Virus record (IMG/VR): IMGVR_UViG_3300030450_001763
Span: 1 to 21,182 of that record
Strand: one strand, 5' to 3'
DNA from: a virus
DNA: 21,182 nucleotides
Shown here: positions 14,591 through 21,077 of the stretch, piece after piece
How positions within the stretch are numbered: position 1 is the stretch's first letter
How the letters are laid out: each line of letters opens with the position of its first letter
Notes under the pieces: generated by a model
Seen by the model: the letters and a program-made list of their open reading frames with translations, nothing else
What the model was told of the DNA's origin: nothing
The model's database searches: none
Program-made: the position numbers and the translations under genes

Positions 14591-15970
14591 ATGATGGAAT
14601 ATACACAAAATATTGAAGAATATAAGAATAAATGGTTTAATTTCGTAAAGTACGAGCCACATAGTGGACAAAAAAAATTACATTTCCCTCCTAATGGTGT
14701 ATATAATGCAGAAAACAATCCTGATGGCACAAGATATACTGTAGTATCGGCAGGAAGAAGGTTCGGTAAAAGTTTTAGTGCAGCTAGAGAAATAGAGATC
14801 CAATTATGTATTCCTAACTCTGTATGTTGGATAATAGCACCTAATTATGCCACATCAAGTAAGATATTTGAGTTTGTATATACAGAGCTTGTTATTCAAA
14901 AAGGATATAAACCTGCTAGATATTCAGCTAAAGATCAATATTTAGAGTTTGATTGGAATGGTGGGAAGTCTGTATTAGAGGGTAAGTCAGCAGAGTTTCC
15001 TAATTCTATGATTGGTGAAGGTGTATCTTTAGCAGTATTTGATGAAGCAAGTAAGATTAAAGGATTAAAGAAAATCTGGGAGATGTATGTAAGACCTACT
15101 TTATCTGATGGTAAGAGGGGTAAAGGTAGAGCAATATTTATTTCCACACCACAAGGACACAATTATTTTTACAGATTGTTTTTAAAAGGACAAAATGAAG
15201 CTAATTGGTATTCGTTTAACTCTCCATCATGGGATAATAGACATTCATTTCCAGAAGGAGAAGAAGATTTAGATTTATTAGAAGCTAAACAATCTCTGAC
15301 TGACGAGATATTCAGACAAGAGTTCGCAGCAGAGTTTACATCATTACAAGGTAGAGTATATAATGACTTCTCTAGGAATGAGAATGTAGGTAAATATAGA
15401 TATAGATACAATCTGCCTACTTTTATGTCTATTGACTTTGGATATAGAAGTCCTGCTGTATTATGGTTTCAAACAGAACGAATTAATGATGTGGATCACA
15501 TTTATTTTATAGATGAGATAGTACATCAGACTAATATTAAAACAACAGAATTAGTGGACATGATAAAGCAAAGACCATATCAGATAGCAAATGTATATGG
15601 AGATCCTGCTGGTTATCAAGTCCAGGCTTCAGTAGGTAAAGGTGAAGCAGATATATTTTATCAAAATACTGGGTGGAGAGTATTTGCAGTAAGAGATAAA
15701 GCATCTAGGAGTATAGCTTCAGGTGTATCTCATGTAAGAAATTTCATACTATCTTCAGATGGAACAAGAAGATTGCATATAGATGAAAAATGTACTGGAT
15801 TAATAGAAGATATGGAAGGATATGCATACCCTGAAAGCAAAGAGGGTTATGATTTAAAAGAGCTTCCAAAGAAAGATGGATACCATGATCACAGCATGGA
15901 TGCTCTACGGTATGCATTAGTTAATCAATTTCCAATCAGACAATATCAAATACAATTCAGGAGCAGATGA
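14591..15970 (+). CDS. terL: Large terminase subunit
   Basis: A 459-residue packaging motor: ATPase plus headful/cohesive-end nuclease. The Walker A motif (AGRRFGKS, residues 54-61) and Walker B (LAVFDEAS, 147-154, with Asp151-Glu152) are clear. A coupling motif STPQG lies at 185-189. The RNase H-like nuclease has Asp282 (SIDFGYRSP), Asp338 (GDPAG) and the HDHSMDALRYA motif at 432-442, supplying further acidic residues. The gene has two ATGs in tandem (14591 and 14594), but no Shine-Dalgarno-like sequence within 20 bases upstream; a TATAAT lies three bases before the first ATG, so translation could be leaderless or AT-leader dependent. Its stop overlaps the portal start. Unlike the usual case the small subunit is not next to it. 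Confidence 0.97.
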   Translation: MMEYTQNIEEYKNKWFNFVKYEPHSGQKKLHFPPNGVYNAENNPDGTRYTVVSAGRRFGKSFSAAREIEIQLCIPNSVCWIIAPNYATSSKIFEFVYTELVIQKGYKPARYSAKDQYLEFDWNGGKSVLEGKSAEFPNSMIGEGVSLAVFDEASKIKGLKKIWEMYVRPTLSDGKRGKGRAIFISTPQGHNYFYRLFLKGQNEANWYSFNSPSWDNRHSFPEGEEDLDLLEAKQSLTDEIFRQEFAAEFTSLQGRVYNDFSRNENVGKYRYRYNLPTFMSIDFGYRSPAVLWFQTERINDVDHIYFIDEIVHQTNIKTTELVDMIKQRPYQIANVYGDPAGYQVQASVGKGEADIFYQNTGWRVFAVRDKASRSIASGVSHVRNFILSSDGTRRLHIDEKCTGLIEDMEGYAYPESKEGYDLKELPKKDGYHDHSMDALRYALVNQFPIRQYQIQFRSR

Positions 15971-17319
15971 TGATTTATTCAATGGCAAGGCAAATAATAG
16001 ATAACTCTATTAAAAGACAAAAGCTAGAACAAGCTAAAAACAGGAGAGCATTGACTTATAAAATGCTTGATTATTATAATGGTGATAATACTGAACAATA
16101 TGTGAAAGATAGATTTAGTGCTTCTTCATTCCAAGAAGTTCCAATAAGTTCAATGAATATCACTAAAAGATTTGTAGATAAAATGTCAAGAGTTTATACT
16201 CTTGGTGCAAATAGAACCCTACAAAGTAAACAAGATGTTTATGATGATTTAACTAGAATGAAAGACGTTAAATTAAAACATTTTGAAAAAATGACTAAAC
16301 TATTAGGTACTATTGCTGTGCATATAGGGATGGATGAGGATGCGAATGGTAATAAATTCTTTAAATATACACCAAAATATGCTTTTGATGTTATACTTGA
16401 CGAATTAGATCCATTTAAACCAATAGCTATTAAGTATCCAATTATCTTAAATACTGATGATGCATCTGTGGGAAATGAAGTGTTACAGTATGCTTATTAT
16501 GATGATCAAGGTTACATAATATATGACGATAATGGTAAAGAACTAAAGGCAGAAACTCATGATTTAGGTGTTCTGCCTTTTGTGTTCATGCATAAAGATC
16601 ATCAACAGCTTGAATTTAATGTTCCTGGAGCTGTAGATATAATCAATGCAAATGAGCAACTTAATATCTTATTTACAGAAATGAATCTGGGAATGAGATT
16701 CCAAATGTTTGGACAATATACAGTTACTGGAATGTATGCTGATGAAAACATACAAAGAGCAGGTTCTGATGAAATTATAATACTACCTGAAGGTGCTAAT
16801 ATGAACATATTATCTCCTACTGTTAATATTGATGATGCCATAGCTCTTGCTAAAACAATGCTTGAAGTAACTGCTTCTAATAATCACTTAACAGTATCAT
16901 TTATTGATCCTCAAAAAGATAGACCTCAATCTGGAACTGCTCTCCAAATTAGGAATATTGAATATAATGAGAAATATCAAGATGATCTTGGATTATGGAC
17001 AGGCAATGAGATGGCATTATATGAATTAGAGAAAAGAGTCGCTGATTCTAATGGAATTAAATTGCCTAATGAAATAGGTGTAGACTTTAATGAACCTAAA
17101 ACAATCATGACTACTCCAGAGGAAATAGCTATGAATACTTGGTTATTAGAGAATAATATGACTACTAAAGCTAAATTATTGAAAAAATACAATGATGACT
17201 TAACTTTAGAACAAGCACAAGCTGAAATTAAAGACAATGAAAGTGTAAATGGCACAAAAGAAGAACAAAGTGGATCAATCTTTAGTAGGGTTCGTAACAG
17301 AACTCAAGCAACTGAATGA
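15967..17319 (+). CDS. Portal protein
   Basis: A 450-residue protein in portal position, right after the large terminase. It starts with a helical region, followed by text typical of SPP1 gp6-like portals: FVDKMSRVYTLGANRTLQ around 60-80, PFVFMHKDHQQLEFNVPGAV near 205-223, INANEQLNILFTEMNLGMRF nearby, and a long C-terminal part with a helical stem and a charged tail. It forms the dodecameric ring through which DNA passes and on which the connector sits. Start choice: AGGAG at 15959-15963 is best spaced for the second ATG at 15970 (six bases). The first ATG at 15967 is three bases away, so the true start may be three bases later. It overlaps the terminase stop. Confidence 0.88.
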   Translation: MMIYSMARQIIDNSIKRQKLEQAKNRRALTYKMLDYYNGDNTEQYVKDRFSASSFQEVPISSMNITKRFVDKMSRVYTLGANRTLQSKQDVYDDLTRMKDVKLKHFEKMTKLLGTIAVHIGMDEDANGNKFFKYTPKYAFDVILDELDPFKPIAIKYPIILNTDDASVGNEVLQYAYYDDQGYIIYDDNGKELKAETHDLGVLPFVFMHKDHQQLEFNVPGAVDIINANEQLNILFTEMNLGMRFQMFGQYTVTGMYADENIQRAGSDEIIILPEGANMNILSPTVNIDDAIALAKTMLEVTASNNHLTVSFIDPQKDRPQSGTALQIRNIEYNEKYQDDLGLWTGNEMALYELEKRVADSNGIKLPNEIGVDFNEPKTIMTTPEEIAMNTWLLENNMTTKAKLLKKYNDDLTLEQAQAEIKDNESVNGTKEEQSGSIFSRVRNRTQATE

Positions 17320-17503
17320 TATTGAAGTAGAGATTCCTAAAGCTAATATTAAATCAATTATTGAAGATCCTAGTCAATATGCAAAGGACTTTATAGAAGT
17401 GTCTTTTGCTAAATTTATACCTAGATACATTAAGGCTTATAAATTAGGTAAAGGATTTGGAAAGAAATTAAATGATACAAGTAAAGTACAAGAAGAACTT
17501 TGA
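17249..17503 (+). CDS. Small helical protein between portal and head genes, function unknown
   Basis: The 84-codon frame overlaps the portal end by 71 bases and has no clear ribosome site at its first ATG. A GTG at codon 8 has an A/G-rich sequence upstream, so the start is uncertain. The body (PKANIKSIIEDPSQYAKDF and later FIPRYIKAYKLGKGFGKKL) is a helical, basic protein of the type often found between portal and MuF-like genes in marine phages. It also overlaps the next gene by 32 bases. The compact overlap and clean downstream text support a real gene. Its role is unknown. Confidence 0.6.
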   Translation: MAQKKNKVDQSLVGFVTELKQLNDIEVEIPKANIKSIIEDPSQYAKDFIEVSFAKFIPRYIKAYKLGKGFGKKLNDTSKVQEEL

Positions 17504-18014
17504 TGTAGGCAGACTATTGAGGAATGTACGAGCTTCTGCTGCTGTGCTACTCAATGATGTTGCAGTTCCTGTTAAAGAGGGATGGGATGAGTCAATAGGT
17601 CAGGGAAAGTTTAATAATTTTTACAACAAAAAATCTACACAAGATTTGCATGATGGAGAACCATTGCTTGTTACTGGTAAACTAGCAAAATCTAATAAAA
17701 TACTAAAAGCAAGTACAAAAAAACTAAAAGCAGTAGTTAAAAATACTGCTAAAAGCTCTAAAAACTATAAAATTAAAAAACCTAATGGAAAGATATTTAA
17801 AGGAACTAGAAAATCGCAACCTGTATTTTATGGTTATTATCAGAATAAAGGCTTTACAACTGCTTCTAATTCTCTAATACCTAATAAAAGAGTTCCAGCA
17901 AGAAATTTTGTAGATAAGACATTAGATAATCTTGAAAAAAATCCGAAATACATTAAAGCAAAACAAAAATTTGCAAAGAATTTAGAAAAATCAATGAAAA
18001 TGGCATCTAAATAA
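17472..18014 (+). CDS. gp10 / gpG-like tail completion or neck protein
   Basis: A 180-residue very basic protein. It begins with a helix (RLLRNVRASAAVLLNDVAV), then has a P-L-L-V-T-G-K-L-A-K-S text (residues 63-73) that resembles the PVDTGRLRNS motif of HK97 gp10-like proteins. A central Lys-rich stretch follows (about residues 75-110). Then comes YGYYQNKGFTTASNSLIPNK with VPARNFV (residues 121-147), matching the Y-x-x-x-x-G-x-n-x-PARPF motif of the same family. This is a protein of the head-tail interface. The location between portal and MuF genes, not with the connector, is unusual; it may instead be a minor head protein. Its start follows GGAAAGAA about six bases upstream. The stop abuts the next ATG. 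Confidence 0.65.
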   Translation: MIQVKYKKNFDVGRLLRNVRASAAVLLNDVAVPVKEGWDESIGQGKFNNFYNKKSTQDLHDGEPLLVTGKLAKSNKILKASTKKLKAVVKNTAKSSKNYKIKKPNGKIFKGTRKSQPVFYGYYQNKGFTTASNSLIPNKRVPARNFVDKTLDNLEKNPKYIKAKQKFAKNLEKSMKMASK

Positions 18015-18583
18015 TGGCAATACAAGATTATAGCGACATCTTCGGAGATGACTTTCAAGAAACATTAGATACACTTGAAGAACAATTCCCAGACGAAATA
18101 GATACAATAATAGACGAAATAGTTACATTAATGATATTTGACTCACAAGCATTTGCACTTAATGTTGATAAATACGTTACACAACTACGAGCAAATGGAA
18201 TAGACGATACAACTATTGAAGAACAATTAACTAGAGATATGGATGAAGGTGGCAAGATATTTGGGTTACTTAAAAACTCAATTAAAGCTGCTGTAGTATT
18301 AGGAATTGCTCAATCTGCTAGATTCGGACAATACGAAGAATTTGATATGGATCAAGAATTTACATGGGTAACAGTATCAGGACATAGAATATGCTCAGAC
18401 TGCGAAGAAAGAGCAGGAACTGTATTACCATTCTCTGATTGGGAAGCAATAGGACTGCCAGGAAGTGGATGGAGTCTATGTGGAAGTTTTTGTTATTGTA
18501 TATTAGATCCTACAGGAAGTGTTTCTAGTACGATACAACTACCAAAAAACTCACCTATAAGGGAAAAATCAAGCAATAGTTAG
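18014..18583 (+). CDS. MuF-like minor head protein with C-terminal Cys cluster
   Basis: A 189-residue protein whose first 110 residues are helical and acidic. The C-terminal part carries the signature of SPP1 gp7/Mu gpF-type head morphogenesis proteins: W118, a CxxC at 127-130 (CSDC), R133/G135, W143, G150/G152, and a second Cys set at 156, 160 and 162 (LCGSFCYC). These cysteines probably bind zinc. Proteins of this family attach to the portal and enter the head in few copies. The gene is short for this family, which often has 250 or more residues. Its ATG overlaps the previous stop by one base, and its end overlaps the convergent minus-strand gene at 18569 by 15 bases. Confidence 0.72.
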   Translation: MAIQDYSDIFGDDFQETLDTLEEQFPDEIDTIIDEIVTLMIFDSQAFALNVDKYVTQLRANGIDDTTIEEQLTRDMDEGGKIFGLLKNSIKAAVVLGIAQSARFGQYEEFDMDQEFTWVTVSGHRICSDCEERAGTVLPFSDWEAIGLPGSGWSLCGSFCYCILDPTGSVSSTIQLPKNSPIREKSSNS

Positions 18584-18778
18584 TGGACAATAATAAACGT
18601 TATCTCCTTGTAAATCAATTAAGTCAACAATTAAATCTTCAACATCAAATATAACATTTTTAGTATCATAACCCATACATTCATATAAGAACTCATAATC
18701 CTCAATGTACATAATCATAACTTGTATGATAAACCTATTTTCCTTCGATATTTCCTGTTTCTCGTCTGTGTAGTTCAT
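18569..18778 (-). CDS. Small acidic protein, convergent with head genes, function unknown
   Basis: A 69-codon frame, overlapping the small terminase end by 44 bases at its start and the MuF-like gene end by 15 bases (tail to tail). A shorter start at 18718 (MIMYIEDYEFLYEC) would avoid much of the overlap. It is rich in Tyr, Asp and Glu and ends in DVEDLIVDLIDLQGDNVYY, like small phage acidic proteins. No family recognised, and the ribosome site is poor, so it may be coupled to the terminase gene. I am not certain it is translated. Confidence 0.45.
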   Translation of the reverse strand: MNYTDEKQEISKENRFIIQVMIMYIEDYEFLYECMGYDTKNVIFDVEDLIVDLIDLQGDNVYYCPLTIA

Positions 18779-19439
18779 CTAACCATTTTTTCCTTGCTTG
18801 TGGTGTAGGCTTTCCAGGAGGTAAAGGCTTTAATCCAACTTTGTTAGCTCTGTAACGTAACTTTTTCCTCTCATTAGCAGCTTTCCTCTTTTTATCATCT
18901 GCATAAGTCCTTTTAGATCTTAACTCTGCATCCCTTAATGCTTTATTCTGCCTTCTAGCTACTGTATTAGGAGTATCATTAAGTGGATCTCGTTCAGGTA
19001 AAGGAGGTAACATATCCTGATCTTTAACCTCAAAACTATTACCAATATCAATAGCTACATCTTCTACTATCTCTGCATCTTCAGTATCAGCCACCTTTAA
19101 ATGTTGCATAAAAGGAGATTCTACCTTTAACACTAAAGTGTCTTGTAACTTACCAAAGTGCTTTAATATCAATTCAGCAGCTCTAGTATTACCTCTTTTA
19201 GCTTCTTCTATCTGTGCCATTAATACCTGTGGTAAATGCACTCCTGCAATCTCCATGAACCTATCATATACCATATCAATAACATCAGGATCAGTCCTAT
19301 AATTGCTAATAGTTTCAACACTTACATTTAGTTTTTTAGAAAGCTCAGCAGCCTTTATTCCAGGATTCAATGCCATCATCTCTGCCACTATCTTCTTCCT
19401 AGCTAATGTTACATTAGGCTTGGTAACGTTATTTTTCAT
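18735..19439 (-). CDS. terS: Small terminase subunit (HTH-containing)
   Basis: A 234-residue protein. Residues about 25-55 form a helix-turn-helix of the type used to bind the packaging site (GIKAAELSKKLNVSVETISN). The segment RGNTRAAELILKHFGKLQDT (residues 89-108) is the helical core common to terminase small subunits of the phBC6A51 type, and is preceded by a helix (LPQVLMAQIEEAK). The C-terminal third is very basic (many Arg/Lys from about 160), likely DNA binding. It recognises the packaging site and loads the large subunit. The ATG at 19439 has no Shine-Dalgarno; an alternative GTG at 19388 has AGGAAG six bases upstream. It is separated from, and convergent with, the terL block. Confidence 0.78.
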   Translation of the reverse strand: MKNNVTKPNVTLARKKIVAEMMALNPGIKAAELSKKLNVSVETISNYRTDPDVIDMVYDRFMEIAGVHLPQVLMAQIEEAKRGNTRAAELILKHFGKLQDTLVLKVESPFMQHLKVADTEDAEIVEDVAIDIGNSFEVKDQDMLPPLPERDPLNDTPNTVARRQNKALRDAELRSKRTYADDKKRKAANERKKLRYRANKVGLKPLPPGKPTPQARKKWLDELHRRETGNIEGK

Positions 19440-19513
19440 AATTTTAATTTAGGCACATTAGGGTAACATTAAAAAGAGAAAAAATACTTGTGGCTGTCTG
19501 CGAAAGTATAAAC

Positions 19514-19543
19514 CCATTTCCCCCCATTGCCATTGTGCCATTG
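19514..19543. repeat. CCATT(G) repeats upstream of the small terminase
   Basis: CCATT occurs four times within 29 bases (19514, 19524, 19530 and 19538), three of them as CCATTG. A run of six C lies between the first two. The sequence is much richer in G+C than the surroundings. It lies 75-105 bases upstream of the small terminase gene. Packaging recognition sites are often found next to or in this gene, so it is a candidate binding site, but nothing proves it. Confidence 0.55.
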
Positions 19544-19731
19544 ATTTCATTATTTCTGATAATATACATTATGTTAACTAAGGTTATAGAGGAGGGAATT
19601 ATTTAAGGTGCTTGAAACTTGTATTATTTAAAGTTATTTATTGTTATTGCCTAAACATTTAAAGTTGCAGATTATTTGTTAGGTGCTGTTATTTTTAGGC
19701 GTTGGAGTGTGTAAAATACCGATAAACCAAT

Positions 19732-19835
19732 TCATTTATACATCACCTACAATTCATTACCAGCTATTAAAACAGCTTAAAAGCAACGCTTAAAGCGTTA
19801 TTAATTGTTAATTGATTGGTACAATGTATAAATGA
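19732..19835. repeat. 12-base inverted repeat enclosing a small palindrome
   Basis: TCATTTATACAT at 19732-19743 and ATGTATAAATGA at 19824-19835 are perfect inverted copies, 80 bases apart. Between them AACGCTT-A-AAGCGTT at 19785-19799 forms a 7-bp palindrome. The nested structure could extrude or fold as a branched hairpin, as at origins or protein-binding sites. Confidence 0.6.
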
Positions 19836-19840
19836 TTATA

Positions 19841-19925
19841 AAGCTTTAAATGGTATTATATAAGCTTTAAAGATATATAGTTAAATACTACCATATACTT
19901 AATTAAGCTTTAAATAGTGTTATAT
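19841..19925. repeat. AAGCTTTAAA iteron-like repeats
   Basis: AAGCTTTAAA occurs at 19841-19850, 19862-19871 and 19905-19914. The first and third copies continue as TGGTATTATAT and TAGTGTTATAT, so a 21-base unit repeats with two mismatches. The core CTTTAAA also appears inverted as TTTAAAG at 19627 and 19658. Such spaced repeats suggest binding of a replication initiator or regulator. Confidence 0.6.
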
Positions 19926-19965
19926 GATTAGATTAGTGTTAAATGGTGTAAGATGTTAAGGATAT

Positions 19966-20003
19966 AAAAAAAGCTCCATAAACTTAATTACAGAGCTTTA
20001 TTT
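19966..20003 (-). terminator. Rho-independent terminator for the small-gene operon
   Basis: In the leftward transcript the sequence reads AAATAAAGCTC, a 16-base loop, GAGCTTTTTTT: a stem of seven to eleven pairs (one mismatch) followed by a U-run. It lies about 22 bases past the stop of the last small gene (20025), so it ends the 21077-20025 operon. In the rightward direction the U-run is broken (TTTATTTATT), so it would be weak that way. Confidence 0.8.
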
Positions 20004-20024
20004 ATTGATTACTGGTAGTTACTA

Positions 20025-20138
20025 TTAGTTACTGTCAAATAGACTCATTATAAAGTATAGTATAGCAACTTTACAAGTGAAGAAGAATATCAACATTAAC
20101 ACAGCATAAAACGTAATAATTACTTCTTGATTAGTCAT
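20025..20138 (-). CDS. 37-residue membrane protein
   Basis: Read from ATG 20138 to TAA 20025. GGGAG lies eight bases upstream, within the end of the previous gene, whose stop it overlaps by eight bases. The protein begins MTNQEVIITFYAVLMLIFFF and is one strong hydrophobic segment (residues 7-31, including TCKVAILYFIM), with a short polar start and end. It is a likely single-pass inner membrane peptide. No family is recognised. Its size and hydrophobicity would suit a small host-modifying or lysis-related protein, but there is no direct sign. Confidence 0.65.
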   Translation of the reverse strand: MTNQEVIITFYAVLMLIFFFTCKVAILYFIMSLFDSN

Positions 20139-20304
20139 TTAAACTACTCCCTTCATTATCTCTTATAGGATTGTACAAAACATCTGGATAAGACTTTAAA
20201 AGATTATCAGTATTTTTAAAATGTTTTTTTAACAACCATATAATTTCTTTTTTACAATCAGGGCTGTCTATTATATATTCTGCCGTTCTATTAAATAAAT
20301 CCAT
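20131..20304 (-). CDS. 57-residue soluble protein, function unknown
   Basis: The frame is open to an ATG at 20400, but the ATG at 20304 (MDLFNRTAEYIIDSPD) is preferred. It follows AAGGGAGTAATAAATAAC, the same leader as other genes here, and the upstream extension overlaps the whole of another gene. The protein is Lys/Asp-rich with a helix ending in KKEIIWLLKKHFKNTD, then an unstructured tail. No recognised domain. It is the fourth gene of this small operon and overlaps the membrane-protein start by eight bases. Confidence 0.65.
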   Translation of the reverse strand: MDLFNRTAEYIIDSPDCKKEIIWLLKKHFKNTDNLLKSYPDVLYNPIRDNEGSSLND

Positions 20305-20305
20305 G

Positions 20306-20479
20306 TTATTTATTACTCCCTTCTTTGTTAAATACTTCCCATATTGGTTTATTAAGCGTTTCTTCTGGGTCATCTGCGAATAGATACCAAATAAACACAA
20401 TAGGTGCAGTAAGCCAATAAAACATTATAAAATAATCAAATAAGTTCCTGATCAGTTCGGTGTTAATTTGTAGATCCAT
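20306..20479 (-). CDS. 57-residue membrane protein hidden by an overlapping frame
   Basis: Starts at ATG 20479 with GGAGG seven bases upstream and ends at TAA 20306, one base before the next ATG. The sequence begins MDLQINTELIRNLFDYFIMF and has a hydrophobic segment (FYWLTAPIVFIWYLF, residues 20-34) followed by a charged, acidic tail (ADDPEETLNKP). A single membrane helix with a cytoplasmic tail is likely. It is expressed in tandem with the neighbours. No homolog is known to me. Confidence 0.68.
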   Translation of the reverse strand: MDLQINTELIRNLFDYFIMFYWLTAPIVFIWYLFADDPEETLNKPIWEVFNKEGSNK

Positions 20480-20481
20480 TG

Positions 20482-20862
20482 CTACACCTCCAACTTCTCA
20501 GAGTCTTTTAACCCTGTATTATATATGTTAGTTGCTATTTTTTTAAGACAATAGTCATATTCTAAACCTATACCACAAGCAGTACGACCCCAAAAATAGA
20601 CACCTTCAACATCACAAACAGCTTCTCCAGCTTCGGATAGTCTTTCATATAAGTATTCTGAAACTATCCACCATTGATATACTTCTTTAGGTTCGTACTC
20701 CTCATTTTCATCTTCATAATAAAAGTTCTCTATTTCATCGTAAAGACAATACTCAGAGTCATTTAACAACTTCTCAAATAGTCCATTAGCTAATGTTAAA
20801 ATTTCCTTCCATATTAGCCTATCAACTATTTTACTTCTTTCACAGTTTATATACTTATTCAT
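20482..20862 (-). CDS. Conserved phage protein of unknown function (WWIVSEYL / WGRTACG family)
   Basis: A 126-residue acidic protein. The segment EVYQWWIVSEYLYERLSEAG (about 59-78) and the following EAVCDVEGVYFWGRTACG (80-97) match a recurring phage hypothetical protein with the pattern Y/Q-W-W-I-V-S-x-x-L-x-x-x-L, G-E-x-V, and W-G-R-T-x-x-G. This family occurs in diverse phages; no function is known to me. A central acidic cluster (YEDENEEYEP) precedes the motif. A GGGAG lies nine bases upstream. The stop is two bases from the next start. Given its wide occurrence with early genes, a role in host interaction or replication is possible. Confidence 0.75.
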   Translation of the reverse strand: MNKYINCERSKIVDRLIWKEILTLANGLFEKLLNDSEYCLYDEIENFYYEDENEEYEPKEVYQWWIVSEYLYERLSEAGEAVCDVEGVYFWGRTACGIGLEYDYCLKKIATNIYNTGLKDSEKLEV

Positions 20863-20882
20863 AATTACTTACTCCCTTCTTT

Positions 20883-21077
20883 TTATACGTTATCCATTTT
20901 AGAATTAAAATAATCTTTTAATTCACATTCTTCTTGATAGGTTAAATTAAAATCAGACATATAATCAGCAAATTTATTATAACTATCATAGCCTAAATTT
21001 TCTCTATAACCATTTTTATCTCTATAATTACAAGCTTTTTTATATAGCTTGTCTATGTATTTTTTAACTTTATTCAT
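20883..21077 (-). CDS. Small early-type protein, function unknown
   Basis: A 64-residue basic/aromatic protein with GYRENLGYDSYNKFADYMSD followed by NLTYQEECELKDYFNSKMD, recalling other small phage proteins with the L-x-Y-x-E-x-C/E-x-L pattern. It is the first gene of the leftward small-gene operon, with AGGAG nine bases upstream (leader AAAGGAGTTAGTAATTATG, near-identical to the leader at 20862). No known function. Confidence 0.65.
   Translation of the reverse strand: MNKVKKYIDKLYKKACNYRDKNGYRENLGYDSYNKFADYMSDFNLTYQEECELKDYFNSKMDNV

Larger units (their letters stand above)
19440..20024. other. Non-coding region: packaging-site and origin candidates
   Basis: No convincing gene is present on either strand. 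It holds, from left to right: CCATTG repeats (19514-19543); an isolated GAGGAGG-like ribosome-site sequence at about 19589-19595 with no following gene; ATTTAAAGTT twice (19626-19635, 19657-19666); a 12-base inverted repeat (19732-19743 and 19824-19835) enclosing a 7-bp palindrome (19785-19799); three AAGCTTTAAA copies (19841, 19862, 19905); and a terminator (19966-20003). The repeat density and AT content resemble an origin or partition-like region. A control region for the small terminase may be included. Confidence 0.6.

Noticed and set aside
19588-19632. Strong GAGGAGG ribosome-like site on the plus strand
   Set aside because: Only an eight-codon GTG frame follows, so no gene can be supported.
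19440-20024. tRNA or CRISPR in the gene-free region
   Set aside because: No cloverleaf arms, no TTC-loop consensus, and the repeats are too short and irregular for a CRISPR array.
20305-20400. N-terminal extension of the 57-residue protein to an ATG at 20400
   Set aside because: It would overlap most of the membrane protein gene (20306-20479), and lacks a ribosome site; the leader at 20304 matches neighbours.
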